A DNA stretch of 64,000 bases from assembly GCA_963923955.1 (NCBI GenBank), contig OZ000552.1:372001-436000 (forward strand), given 5' to 3'. Both the position numbers and the translations under genes were made by a program. Each line of letters starts with the position of its first letter. Within the stretch, counting starts at the first letter, position 1. The notes under the pieces were generated by a model. The model ran no database searches. It was given only the letters and a program-made list of their open reading frames with translations, and had not been told where the DNA came from. Positions 42,228-51,653 of the stretch are shown here, piece by piece. This DNA comes from G963923955 sp963923955. Its GTDB lineage: Bacteria > Pseudomonadota > Gammaproteobacteria > Eutrophobiales > Eutrophobiaceae.

Positions 42228-42643
42228 GACTCAAGATCCTCAGGCTTTTTATGCACTACCCCGCTTTTCCCATCACGGACATAGGCCGCAACCGGTTCAT
42301 AGCCGCCGGCACGAATAGACTGGAAGACCTGTCTCAAGTCCGCTTTCTGATCGGGCCGGATGGCGATGGTGACTCGCTGGTTTTCTATTTCCACCCGTAC
42401 GCCTTTTTTATATTTGGATTGATCGATAAAGGTGAGCCGCGACAGCTTCCGCATCACGCCTTGTGCGCAGAAGGAACAGACAATGCCGTGTACGATGATG
42501 AGCACATCATCAGGCCCAAGCATCATATCCTTGGCCGTTAAGGCAGCGTCACTCTCTGCATGAGCTTCCTGCTGTTCAGGCGCAGCAGGAATTGCCGTTG
42601 CCACCAGCAGCATGAATACAGACAAAATAATTTTCTTACACAT
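42224..42643 (-). CDS. Secreted heavy-metal-associated (HMA) domain protein
   Basis: 139 residues from the ATG at 42643 (GAGG nine bases upstream). Signal peptide MCKKIILSVFMLLVATAIPA, then a ferredoxin-like HMA domain whose metal site is GIVCSFCAQGV. MerP/CopZ-like periplasmic metal binder that could hand a soft metal to the MerT-like protein. Confidence 0.82.
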   Translation of the reverse strand: MCKKIILSVFMLLVATAIPAAPEQQEAHAESDAALTAKDMMLGPDDVLIIVHGIVCSFCAQGVMRKLSRLTFIDQSKYKKGVRVEIENQRVTIAIRPDQKADLRQVFQSIRAGGYEPVAAYVRDGKSGVVHKKPEDLES

Positions 42644-42738
42644 AACAAACAACCTCACTGGATAAGTGAATGAAAAGGGACGCAGGAACAGATGCACAAC
42701 AGCACCTGCGCCAAACGCGAACTAACGTTGTTTGAAAT

Positions 42739-43089
42739 TTAAGATTTTGGCGGCGGGGTGGGCGGGGTGAGAATGGTTAATGGCGGGGCTTCATCCGGGA
42801 TTGGCCGGGCATTCTTAAATTTAATTCCGGAAACAGTGAGCAAGGCATTGCCGACATACACAGACAGGCCATTGCACAGGCTCATGTCCTGACAGCAACT
42901 GGGAGAAGAAGTACCCGGGGCATCACTGCTTTCCGGCGGGTGGCAGTGATCAATCATCTCTTCAGCAGGCCCTGGTTTTGTACTCTCCGCTAACCGACTA
43001 CAGCAGCCGGCGGCGGCCGCAAGCGAACTGCTCGCCGTGAAGCAGAACAGGACAAGGACACAGATCAGTCTCACTGGCAGACGCATCAT
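42739..43089 (-). CDS. Small secreted cysteine-rich protein
   Basis: 116 residues from the ATG at 43089. Signal peptide up to SSLAAAA, then GCC, HCHPPES and SPSCCQDMSLC clusters that could bind soft metals, and a Pro-rich end (TPPTPPPKS). No family recognised; placed with the metal operon by position. Confidence 0.6.
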   Translation of the reverse strand: MMRLPVRLICVLVLFCFTASSSLAAAAGCCSRLAESTKPGPAEEMIDHCHPPESSDAPGTSSPSCCQDMSLCNGLSVYVGNALLTVSGIKFKNARPIPDEAPPLTILTPPTPPPKS

Positions 43090-43216
43090 GACAGCTCTAT
43101 AGAAAAATCGATCGCATGGGTACAAATTGCTACAAGTATCACTTGGACCATAGCACAAAATTCTTAATAAAAGAGTTAGCCGGGGATAAATTTGTGAACC
43201 GGGTGCCAAGAGAATA

Positions 43217-44290
43217 TCAGTTGCCGCTCGCATCAGGCGGTGCTTCGGCGGGTTTTACGCCTAATCCCCGTGCGCGGCGGCGCCAGAAGCGGCGCGCCAG
43301 TTCCCGCATATTCACCGAGCGGTCTTCTTCGTCCCTTATCTCCAAGCCCAGTATGGTCTCCAGGATGTCTTCCAGGGTCAATATGCCCTCCATGCCGCCA
43401 TATTCATCAACGACCAGCAGGATATTCGCCCGTATCTCCAGCAGTTCATTGAAGGCCTTCGACAGCGGCATAGCCCCGATCATGACCGACAGCTCGCGCA
43501 TATAGCTTGCTACTTTTGCCGCCGTCTCTCCATGCGCATGGGCCAGTAACAAATCGGAGCGCAACACAAAGCCGCTCACCTTGTCTCGTTCATCCTGATA
43601 AAGCGGTATGCGGGAAAAGGACTCAGCATTATGCTGCTCGTAATACTCCTGCACAGTCATGTCCTCCGGGATTGAAAACACCACCGTGTGCGGGGTCATG
43701 GCATCTTCCACCTTTGTCTCATGCAGCGATAACAGGTTAAGCAAGATTTTTGATTCCTGTTGCTCCAGCAGCCCTTCCTGCCAGCTTAACTCCGCCATCG
43801 CCGAGAGTTCGTCCCGATTAAAACCCTTCAGACTCGGCCCGTTTGTCATTGATTGCGTCAGGTACTCGGACAATTTGACAAAGGGATATAACAGCCAGAT
43901 CAGGCCGGCCAGGCCATAGCCGACCGCCGGGGCCAGTGCCTGCCAGTAGTGCGCGCCGAGGGTCTTGGGGATGATCTCCGAGAAGACTAAGATGAGCAGA
44001 GTCAGCACGGCGGAGATAAGGCCGAGATAGGCGCTGCCGAAGACGGTAGTTGCCTGCGCGCCGGCACCGGCCGCCCCGACGGTATGGGCGATGGTGTTTA
44101 GTGTCAGTATGGCGGCCAGCGGTTGATTGATGTCATCCTTCATCTTACGCAGCAATCGTCCGGAGCGCCGGTTTTCCTTTTCCAGCACCGCAACATAGCC
44201 TGCGGTAACGCTTAAGATTACGGCCTCTGCGATCGAACACAGAAATGAGAAGCCCAGCGCGATGAGCACGTAGATGACTAACAGCAACAT
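43217..44290 (-). CDS. CNNM/CorC-family transporter (DUF21 and CBS domains)
   Basis: 357 residues. An N-terminal DUF21 membrane domain (first about 165 residues, with PKTLGAHY), two CBS domains (about 195-315, VEDAMTPHTVVFSIP and LVVDEYGGMEGILTLEDILE). Family members affect Mg/Co efflux. A C-terminal CorC_HlyC domain seems absent or reduced. Confidence 0.9.
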   Translation of the reverse strand: MLLLVIYVLIALGFSFLCSIAEAVILSVTAGYVAVLEKENRRSGRLLRKMKDDINQPLAAILTLNTIAHTVGAAGAGAQATTVFGSAYLGLISAVLTLLILVFSEIIPKTLGAHYWQALAPAVGYGLAGLIWLLYPFVKLSEYLTQSMTNGPSLKGFNRDELSAMAELSWQEGLLEQQESKILLNLLSLHETKVEDAMTPHTVVFSIPEDMTVQEYYEQHNAESFSRIPLYQDERDKVSGFVLRSDLLLAHAHGETAAKVASYMRELSVMIGAMPLSKAFNELLEIRANILLVVDEYGGMEGILTLEDILETILGLEIRDEEDRSVNMRELARRFWRRRARGLGVKPAEAPPDASGN

Positions 44291-44384
44291 GATAGTGCCT
44301 ATTATACCAGTTCCATGCGCCCGGGCTGAAGAAGGAAGCGCCTCCCTCTTGCAGGGGAGGGCCGCGTTAGAAGCTGTCCCCTGC

Positions 44385-45161
44385 TTAAGGCTTGCGAAAC
44401 TTCAGTGTAAAACGATCGCTCTCGTTGGGCAGCGATTCATGTCTGGAATCAAACTCCAGCGTATCCTCAGCACGGGCATGCAGATCCGAGAAACCGACAA
44501 ACTCAAAGCCCGCATCCAGCGCCTCTTTGATAATGATCACCGGATCAATACGGCGCCAGGTTGCGGCTGCAAAGGGCTGCATGTGTCTCTTGGTATGGTC
44601 GATCACGCCATAAATGCCCCGGGGTTTAAGCGCCTTGAACACCGCCTCGTTAGTGCGCCTTCTGGCATCGGCACTGAGATTATGCAGATTGCGAAAGGTA
44701 AGCACCATATCGACATCAGCAAGGCCTAAGTCAAGGCTGGCTATATCAAAGATATAACCGGGCGCATCGGTTTGCGCAAAGCCTTCCATCGTCCCGGTCT
44801 CTGCAAACATACCCGCCGCGCCCAATGCCTTGACCTCATCTTGTAATCTGCTGGTGCCCATCGCCAGATATAACTTGCCCTTCTCCCGCAAGACCGGAGC
44901 GAGAATCTTCGTGTACCAGCCGCCGCCCGGCAGCAATTCAACCACGGTCATGTCATCTTCCAGACCAAAGAACTCCAAGGTCTCTACTGGCCTGCGATTT
45001 ACATCGCGGCGGCGTTCTTCATCGCTGCGGACATCGCTGGATAGCTGTTCATGGATTTTTTTGCCGGTCGCCGTGGTATAAGGGCCGGCCTTGTCCGCGC
45101 CGAGCGCGGCAAACGACAGGCCGAGGAAGATAGCCGCTGAGAGGATCATGCTGTGCTTCAT
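44385..45161 (-). CDS. Secreted predicted methyltransferase
   Basis: 258 residues with a signal peptide (MKHSMILSAAIFLGLSFAALG). The domain has ELLPGGGWYTKILAPVL (a SAM-binding-like loop) and LTFRNLHNL. This family of exported methyltransferase-like proteins is common in proteobacteria but its substrate is unknown. Confidence 0.8.
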   Translation of the reverse strand: MKHSMILSAAIFLGLSFAALGADKAGPYTTATGKKIHEQLSSDVRSDEERRRDVNRRPVETLEFFGLEDDMTVVELLPGGGWYTKILAPVLREKGKLYLAMGTSRLQDEVKALGAAGMFAETGTMEGFAQTDAPGYIFDIASLDLGLADVDMVLTFRNLHNLSADARRRTNEAVFKALKPRGIYGVIDHTKRHMQPFAAATWRRIDPVIIIKEALDAGFEFVGFSDLHARAEDTLEFDSRHESLPNESDRFTLKFRKP

Positions 45162-45312
45162 AATAAGCTCCTTATAGGTAGATTTTAGGTGGATGAGGGA
45201 CTATTCTTGCACTTCCGGCATTGTTTGAGAAGGGGATGGTCAGGCGGCTTGGAAAGAAGTGTGTTTTAAGGCGCAATGTTCTTTAGGTCTCTGGCCTGAC
45301 AGGATAAAAACG

Positions 45313-45942
45313 ATGAAATTCTATGATTGCTCAAGCGCACCCAGCCCGCGGCGGGCGCGCATGTTTATTGCTGAGAAGGGCCTGGACCTTGAAACGCTAC
45401 AGGTGGACCTGATGAACGGCGAGCAATTTACACCAGAATTTAGGCGCATTAACCCGCGCTGCACAGTGCCGGTGTTGGAGTTGGATGACGGCACCATGAT
45501 CACCGAGAATCAGGGCATCGCCCGTTACTTCGAAGAGATCTGCCCGCAACCCGTCCTGCTCGGTGGCAGCGCGAAGGAGAAGGCCCTGGTTGCAAGTTGG
45601 AATGCACGGGCTGAGTTTGAAGGTCTGCTTGCCGTAGGCGAGTGTGTGCGCAATTCCTTTTCCGGCTTTGAGAATCGCGGCCTGACCGGCCCGCTTGACT
45701 ATGCACAGATCCCGGCCCTGGCGAAACGCGGACGTCGGCGCACGGCCGAGTTTCTGGCGCTGCTGGATGAGCAATTAGCCGATAAGGAATTTATCTGCGG
45801 TGCCAACTTCAGCATGGCCGACATCTGCGCCTATGTCACTGTTGACTTTGCCCGCTGGATCAAGGTGCCGGTGCAGGAGGAGCAGCGCCATCTTACGCGC
45901 TGGTATGCGGCAATCAAGGCAAGACCGAGTGCGGCGTTGTAA
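45313..45942 (+). CDS. Glutathione S-transferase family protein
   Basis: 209 residues from the ATG at 45313. Thioredoxin-like N-terminal domain (MKFYDCSSAPSPRRARMFIAE, with the cis-Pro in CTVPVLELDDG and ENQGIARY), then a helical C-terminal domain (FSMADICAYVTVD). Stands alone, divergent from the previous gene. Confidence 0.92.
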   Translation: MKFYDCSSAPSPRRARMFIAEKGLDLETLQVDLMNGEQFTPEFRRINPRCTVPVLELDDGTMITENQGIARYFEEICPQPVLLGGSAKEKALVASWNARAEFEGLLAVGECVRNSFSGFENRGLTGPLDYAQIPALAKRGRRRTAEFLALLDEQLADKEFICGANFSMADICAYVTVDFARWIKVPVQEEQRHLTRWYAAIKARPSAAL

Positions 45943-45975
45943 GCCAAGAAAACCTTAAACGAAGGCGTTTTCATC

Positions 45976-46882
45976 ATGGGAATTAGCGCAAGCGATCTAG
46001 ATAACATCATCGAATTAGGCGAGCGCGGCTTTCGTCCGCACAGGATCGCCACCATAGGACGCTTGTCCTTATTTTTGCATCCCGTCCATCTAAGGCGTCT
46101 GCGTAAGCTATATCCAGACAAAGCGGCGATTGCTGCGTATCAGTGGGCCGAGCCATGTGAAGCGGTGTTGAAGGCGGTGACCGGTGCCGCTGAAATTATC
46201 AGCATTGACGCATCGGATTATGAAGGCGCTACCCACATTCACGACATGAATGTTCCCCTTGCGGATAATCCCGAAATGACTGGCGCTTTTGATCTGGTGA
46301 TAGACGGCGGCTCATTAGAGCATGTATTTAACTTTCCGGTTGCTGTTAGCAATCTGGCGGCACTGTGTTGCGTGGGCGGTTATATTTTATCGGCCAATCC
46401 CGCCAACAACATGTGTGGTCATGGCTTTTATCAGTTCACGCCGGAACTGATGTACCGGATTTACTCGGCGCAGAATGGCTTTGAACTTAAGCACGTTCTA
46501 CTGACCGAGTACAGTACCTTCAATGTCGAGCGTGAGCGCCGGCCCCGATCATACCGGGTAAAAGACCCTGCTGAGTTAGGCCATCGCATGCTGATACGAA
46601 ACCGCAGACCGGTCTTGATCAGCGTCATGGCGCGCAAGATTTCCCCGGAACCAATCAAGCCGAGCCGTGTGCAGCAAAGCGACTATGCGTCCGCGTGGAG
46701 CAAGAATCGATCAGCGTGTGTCGCCGCAATTCCCCCCCCCCGCAGATCGCTTACAATCGCTTAAATCGATATTATCCTCTTTCCTGCCATACGAGCTAAA
46801 AACCTGGTTATTGGACTGCTTGTATAGAACATATCTTCGAGACGGCAAGACAATGAAACGCTGGCGCGGGAAAATAAGCTGA
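45976..46882 (+). pseudogene. Phase-variable methyltransferase-like gene, frameshifted (OFF) at a 10-C tract
   Basis: As sequenced it stops at 46764 after AAIPPPRRSLTIA. With nine C instead of ten the frame runs on through PADRLQSLKSILSSFLPYELKTW to 46882, giving 301 residues. The body has IISIDASDYEG, AFDLVIDGGSLEHVFNFP and VGGYILSANPANN, the shape of class I methyltransferases from polysaccharide loci. The extended C-terminus is aromatic and basic and looks genuine. Confidence 0.75.
46732..46741. repeat. 10-bp poly-C tract
   Basis: Uninterrupted, near the 3' end of the methyltransferase-like gene; a length typical of slipping contingency tracts. Confidence 0.85.
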
Positions 46883-47031
46883 AAGCATGTAAATTACGAC
46901 TATTTTGCCGGGGCCGGGTGAGTGGAGAGGAACTCCGTCAAGCCGGTGGGCTGAAGCTTTCATGTATCGACTCCGGGCAGAAGACTGTGAGCCAATTTAC
47001 TTATGTCTGTCCAGATACAGGATGTTAATTT

Positions 47032-47664
47032 CTAGCTTTCGACCCCCGCAATAACCAGCGGCACCGCCGGCACCCCTCTTCCTTGACGAAGCACGTTGTA
47101 TAACGCCCCTTTATAATAGGCAACACCGGAACTCATTTTTCCCTGTAGGGATTTCATGGGCAGTATTTCTATGCCGACATCGATCTTGTCACCGACATAA
47201 AATGCCAAATGTTTTACGAACAAATCATAGGCAACAAAGGAATATTTCCCGAACTGCACTTCAATCGCCACCCTTTCTTTTACGAAATCCGTTTGGTTAT
47301 AACTAAATATCGCTTTCCCGCCATGCTCTTCAATTTCCTTCTTTTGTTCATCAGCACTTAAAGAAAGAGTTTTACGTATTAGTCTCTCATCCTTCGTTAC
47401 CCAATAGCTGACCCTGCTCTCTCGCCATGCCTTATTCTCCAGCCTTTTCTTGAAGGCCTTGTTCATATCAACGGGGCTATATAACAGCTTCCCCTTCTTT
47501 GTCTTTTCCTTTGATATTTTAGTCTTGCATGCATCCGCATCTATCTGCGTTATTACATTCAAAACTTCCTTCCATAGCTTTTCCTTATGTACCAGCAAAA
47601 ATTCCAGGCCATTGAGATGTGAATATGTTTCAGCTATTTTCAATATTATATTCTCCTTTATCAT
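47032..47664 (-). CDS. BglII/BstYI-family type II restriction endonuclease
   Basis: 210 residues. The catalytic centre is D126, E135 and Q137 (DFVKERVAIEVQF). The spacing (9 then 2) and the Gln in place of the usual Lys match BglII's D84-E93-Q95. Further family-like segments are KHLAFYVGDKIDVGIEILP and GRGVPAVPLVIAGV. AT-rich compared with its neighbours. It overlaps the methyltransferase gene by 35 bp. Recognition of AGATCT or RGATCY is suggested by family only. Confidence 0.85.
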   Translation of the reverse strand: MIKENIILKIAETYSHLNGLEFLLVHKEKLWKEVLNVITQIDADACKTKISKEKTKKGKLLYSPVDMNKAFKKRLENKAWRESRVSYWVTKDERLIRKTLSLSADEQKKEIEEHGGKAIFSYNQTDFVKERVAIEVQFGKYSFVAYDLFVKHLAFYVGDKIDVGIEILPMKSLQGKMSSGVAYYKGALYNVLRQGRGVPAVPLVIAGVES

Positions 47665-48568
47665 CCAGTAATAATTTTTGTCGCTGTTTATTTTTTCCCC
47701 ACGGAGACAGCGTAAGTTTATTTTTATCTAACACCGGATCATATTTGGGTTTATTCATCGGTCTTGTTTTCAGCGTTCCATTTATAGCCTGCCTGATCCT
47801 TTCTCTGGCAACCTTTACGTACCTCTTCTCCACTTCTGCGCCTGCGCCCTTCCTGCCGTGTCTTATTGCCGCCGCTACAGAGCTTCCTACACCTAAAAAC
47901 GGATCCAATACCCAATCCTTCTCATTGGTCATGGATAATACCAAGCGCTCAATAAGCTCAACCGGGAACTGGCATGGGTGAATGGTTTTCTCCACATGAT
48001 TGCTTTTTACATTGGGAATATCCCATACATCGCCGGGGTTTTTACCAAGGGGATTGCATGAATAACGCCCGGCCTTTGGCCCTTTGAAATACTTCTTAGC
48101 CGGATATTTCTGTGGAACTCTTATGGGGTCTAAGTTGAAAATATAGTCTTTGGTATTTCGAGTGAACCACATGATTGTTTCATAGCGACCGGAGAGTCTC
48201 CTGGAACAATGCAGTCCATGCTCAAAATGCCACACGATCCTGTTACGCATGACCAGCCCCAGCTCTATAAAAATTTTATATAAAATTGCATCTAGAGGAA
48301 TAATCGCACCGTTATGCACATAATTCCCGACTTGCCAACAGATGCTGCCCGTTTCCGACAGACAACGTACACTTGCTCTTATGATGTTTTCTTGTTGTTC
48401 GAAATAATCTTCGATCTTCAGCTTTTTTTCATATTCTTTCCCGATGTTATATGGCGGGGAAGTGACGATTAACTGTATGGACTTATCCGGTATCTCTCCG
48501 AGCAGATCAAGGCAGCTTCCTTCATAGATTACTACCGTCTCGTCAGTGTGAAATCTATTTGCAATCAT
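47630..48568 (-). CDS. Type II DNA methyltransferase (beta class) of the restriction pair
   Basis: 312 residues. Catalytic TSPPY (36-40) comes before the SAM-binding DPFLGVGSS (222-230), so motif IV precedes motif I as in N4-cytosine/N6-adenine beta-class enzymes. BglII's partner makes N4-methylcytosine, so m4C is plausible. Starts upstream of the nuclease gene, as needed to protect host DNA first. AT-rich, with AT-rich DNA upstream, so likely horizontally acquired. Confidence 0.93.
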   Translation of the reverse strand: MIANRFHTDETVVIYEGSCLDLLGEIPDKSIQLIVTSPPYNIGKEYEKKLKIEDYFEQQENIIRASVRCLSETGSICWQVGNYVHNGAIIPLDAILYKIFIELGLVMRNRIVWHFEHGLHCSRRLSGRYETIMWFTRNTKDYIFNLDPIRVPQKYPAKKYFKGPKAGRYSCNPLGKNPGDVWDIPNVKSNHVEKTIHPCQFPVELIERLVLSMTNEKDWVLDPFLGVGSSVAAAIRHGRKGAGAEVEKRYVKVARERIRQAINGTLKTRPMNKPKYDPVLDKNKLTLSPWGKNKQRQKLLLDDKGEYNIENS

Positions 48569-48617
48569 CTCTTTGCATCACCTGATAAAATAGAACAACA
48601 AAAGTATTATTCCATAC

Positions 48618-48653
48618 AATGCAAAATTGTGGTGAACCCACAGGCCTTGCATT
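48618..48653 (-). terminator. Inverted repeat downstream of ptsP, possible terminator
   Basis: AATGCAA / TTGCATT outer arms with an inner TGTGG / CCACA stem, starting 3 bp after the ptsP stop. Followed on the minus strand by T-rich but not pure-T DNA, so termination is only likely. Confidence 0.4.
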
Positions 48654-48656
48654 GCT

Positions 48657-50942
48657 TCAAAGACTCCCCGCCGTGCCGATGAGTCTGCCGAGCCCGTGGC
48701 GGATCAATTCTTCGTTTAGAAGCGCCCGGATCTGCGGCGGGTTTTCCAGCTTGCGCACCTTGCGCCACAGCACCTTTGCATGTTGGTGGCTAAAGCTGCG
48801 GATGACCCATTTGATCCGCGGCAGATCGCCGGCGCTCAAGCTGAGGCTGTTCACCTGCATGGCGATCAACAGGATCGCGACCGTCGGATCCCCGGCGGCT
48901 TCGCCGCAGATGCACAAGGGAATATCACATTTTCTGGCCATCTGCGCTATCTGCGCAAAGGCCTCCAGCACGGCGGGATGCAATGGATCAAATAATCTAG
49001 CGATGCGCTCGTTGTTTCTGTCTATCGCCAGCAGGTATTGCGTCAGGTCATTGCTCCCCAGAGACAGAAAGCTGACCCGCTTGGCAATGGCGGGGATCTG
49101 ATAGATGGTTGAGGGAACTTCGATCATGGCGCCAATCTCAGGGAAGGGAATGGACAAGCCTTCATCGAGCAGTTGCCGATTGGCATGATGGATAAGGGCG
49201 ATGGCGCGGTCTATTTCATCCACCGTGCTGATCATGGGCAGCAGTATCTTGAGGTTGTCCAGGCCCACATTGGCGCGCAGCATGGCCCGCACCTGGGTTA
49301 AAAATATCTCCGGGTGATCAAGAGAGATCCTGATCCCGCGCCAGCCGAGGAAGGGGTTCGGTTCACTGACCGGAAAGTACGGCAGGGGCTTATCGCCGCC
49401 CACATCCAGGGTGCGCAGCGTGACGGGCAGGGGGGCGTATTCTTCTAGGACCTGCCTGTACAGGCGGTATTGTTCTTCCTCGCCGGGAAAACTATCCTTG
49501 CTCATAAAGGGCAGTTCGGTGCGATACAGGCCGATGCCTTCTGTGCCGACGCTGTGTATGTGGCTAAAGCCGCTCAGCAGGCCGGAGTTGGTATAGAGAT
49601 GGATGTGTTGTTGATCCGTGGTGATGGCGGGCGCATCGCGTAAGGATGCGAGTTCCTCGTTCAGCGCCCGCTCGCGGCCCATTACTTCAAGATACTCTTC
49701 CCGCTCGGTGGCATTGGGCGAGATATGGATAGCGCCCTTATAACCATCAATGACCAGGGTCCTGGCCTCGAGTTTGAACAGCGGCAGCTTGTTGGAGAAG
49801 CCCATGACTGCGGGGATGCCTAAGGCGTGGGCGACAATGGCCAGGTGCGAATAGCCGGAGCCGTGCCCGGATACCAGGCCGGCCAGCGCGACGGGCGGGA
49901 TCTGTGCGATGTCCAGCGGGCTTAGGTTCTCGCCGATCAAAATGACCTTGTCCGGATAATCCCGCCGTGTCTGCACCGCGCGCTGAAGATAGCCTAAGAT
50001 GCGGCGGCCGATGTCGCGAATATCATTGGCACGCTCGCTGAGATAGACGTTGTCCATCTCTTCGAACTGCCCTGCATACCACTCAATGGTATCGCGCAGG
50101 GCGCCTTGTGCCCAGTTGCCGGCCTTAATGCGCCGGAGCGTCTCGCTGATTAGTTCTTCGTCCTGGGCGATCAGGGCATAGGCATCAAACAACAGCCGAT
50201 CAGCCTCCGGCAAGCTGTCGGCCAGCTGCGCGCTGATGCCGTGCAGCTCCTCAACCACGCTGTCAATGGCGGCGCGAAATAATGCTTCTTCATGATCCGG
50301 ATCATCCGGCACCCGATCCGGCACGGTGAGGATGTCGGTCAAGGTGTAGATGACGACACCGGTGCCCATCTCCAGGCCCGGGGCACCGGCGATTCCTTCA
50401 TACAGCCCGCCGGCCGGTGCCGTGCCGGAGCCAAGCTCGTCGATCTCCCCTTTCGCCTTGGCGAAGACGATGTTGCCGGCGATGAGCGCCGCCAGGGTGG
50501 TCAGGAAGGCAAGGTCCTGATCATCAAACTGGCGCGGCGAGATCTGCTGCACTACCAGGATGGCCAATAATTCGCCGCTCTGGATCACCGGTAGGCCCAA
50601 GAAGGAATGATAGGCCTCTTCGCCGCACTCCGGGATGGGCTTAAAGCATGGGTGTTTGTCGGCGTGTTCAATATTGACCGGCTCTGAGCGCCTGCCGACC
50701 AGGCCGACCAGGCCCTCGCTGTAATCAATAAAAATCTTGCCGACGGCCGCCGGATTCAGGCCGTGCGTCGCCATCAATACATAATGGCCATTGGCCTTGT
50801 CGTTCAGATAGATCGAGCAGACATCAACTTTAAGCGTCTGGCGGATTGACAGCACCAGCCTGTTTAGTGCATCGCTTAAGTCAAGCGCGGCATTGATTGA
50901 CTGGGCGATCTTCTGGATGGTGGCAATTGAGCGTGCAGGCAT
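48657..50942 (-). CDS. ptsP: Phosphoenolpyruvate-protein phosphotransferase PtsP (EI-Ntr)
   Basis: 761 residues. N-terminal GAF domain (about 20-165), then enzyme I. The phospho-His is in GSGYSHLAIVAHALGIPAV; PEP-binding TLDVGGDKPLPY and the SLGSNDLTQYLLAIDRNN motif are clear. It starts the nitrogen PTS cascade (to NPr and EIIA-Ntr), a regulatory rather than sugar-uptake system. Follows cysE by 6 bp. Confidence 0.96.
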   Translation of the reverse strand: MPARSIATIQKIAQSINAALDLSDALNRLVLSIRQTLKVDVCSIYLNDKANGHYVLMATHGLNPAAVGKIFIDYSEGLVGLVGRRSEPVNIEHADKHPCFKPIPECGEEAYHSFLGLPVIQSGELLAILVVQQISPRQFDDQDLAFLTTLAALIAGNIVFAKAKGEIDELGSGTAPAGGLYEGIAGAPGLEMGTGVVIYTLTDILTVPDRVPDDPDHEEALFRAAIDSVVEELHGISAQLADSLPEADRLLFDAYALIAQDEELISETLRRIKAGNWAQGALRDTIEWYAGQFEEMDNVYLSERANDIRDIGRRILGYLQRAVQTRRDYPDKVILIGENLSPLDIAQIPPVALAGLVSGHGSGYSHLAIVAHALGIPAVMGFSNKLPLFKLEARTLVIDGYKGAIHISPNATEREEYLEVMGRERALNEELASLRDAPAITTDQQHIHLYTNSGLLSGFSHIHSVGTEGIGLYRTELPFMSKDSFPGEEEQYRLYRQVLEEYAPLPVTLRTLDVGGDKPLPYFPVSEPNPFLGWRGIRISLDHPEIFLTQVRAMLRANVGLDNLKILLPMISTVDEIDRAIALIHHANRQLLDEGLSIPFPEIGAMIEVPSTIYQIPAIAKRVSFLSLGSNDLTQYLLAIDRNNERIARLFDPLHPAVLEAFAQIAQMARKCDIPLCICGEAAGDPTVAILLIAMQVNSLSLSAGDLPRIKWVIRSFSHQHAKVLWRKVRKLENPPQIRALLNEELIRHGLGRLIGTAGSL

Positions 50943-50948
50943 TTTTAT

Positions 50949-51653
50949 TTATCTGTCTGAATCGTCTATCTTTCGTTTCAGTCGGGCTACTTCCTCATCC
51001 AGCGCATGCAGATGATCCAGCATGGTATCCACGGCATGCTGCATCGGATCCGGCATGTCCTTGCTGGTGCCATAAGCAGCAAAGCCGATCTTCTTTGCCA
51101 TCGCCTCACGCTGTACGTCTTTATCGCTAAGCGCCTCTCCTCTTGAAGCAACAACATGCCCGGGAATGCCGACCACCGTGGCCCCCGCCGGCACATCCTT
51201 GACCACAACGGCATTGGAACCCACCCGGGAGTTTTGCCCCAGTGTAACGGGGCCTAAGATCTTCGCGCCGGCGCCCACGATGACGCCGTGCGCAAGCCGC
51301 GGATGCCGTTTGCCCTTGCTCCAGCTGGTGCCGCCTAATGTCACGCCGTGATAGAGGGAGCAGTCATCGCCGATCTCGGCGGTCTCGCCGATGACAATGC
51401 CCATGCCGTGGTCGATGAAGAGGCGCCGCCCGATGGACGCCGCCGGGTGGATCTCCACGCCAGTGACAAAGCGTACAAGGTGCGCGCACAGACGCGCCGG
51501 AAGATACAGATTCTTATTCCACAGCCAATGATTAAGGCGATGCAGCACGATGGCATGTAAGCCCGGGCAGGCGAGCAGGGTCTCCAGTGCCGAGCGCGCC
51601 GCCGGGTCGCGCTCAAACACAACCTGGATGTCTTCTTTGATGCTCGCAAACAT
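50949..51653 (-). CDS. cysE: Serine O-acetyltransferase
   Basis: 234 residues, short (EpsC-like) form. Left-handed beta-helix hexapeptides with [21 protein letters not shown] and [17 protein letters not shown]. Makes O-acetylserine for cysteine synthesis. Overlaps the valS stop by 1 bp. The C-terminal [19 protein letters not shown] is a short coiled coil. Confidence 0.95.
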   Translation of the reverse strand: MFASIKEDIQVVFERDPAARSALETLLACPGLHAIVLHRLNHWLWNKNLYLPARLCAHLVRFVTGVEIHPAASIGRRLFIDHGMGIVIGETAEIGDDCSLYHGVTLGGTSWSKGKRHPRLAHGVIVGAGAKILGPVTLGQNSRVGSNAVVVKDVPAGATVVGIPGHVVASRGEALSDKDVQREAMAKKIGFAAYGTSKDMPDPMQHAVDTMLDHLHALDEEVARLKRKIDDSDR

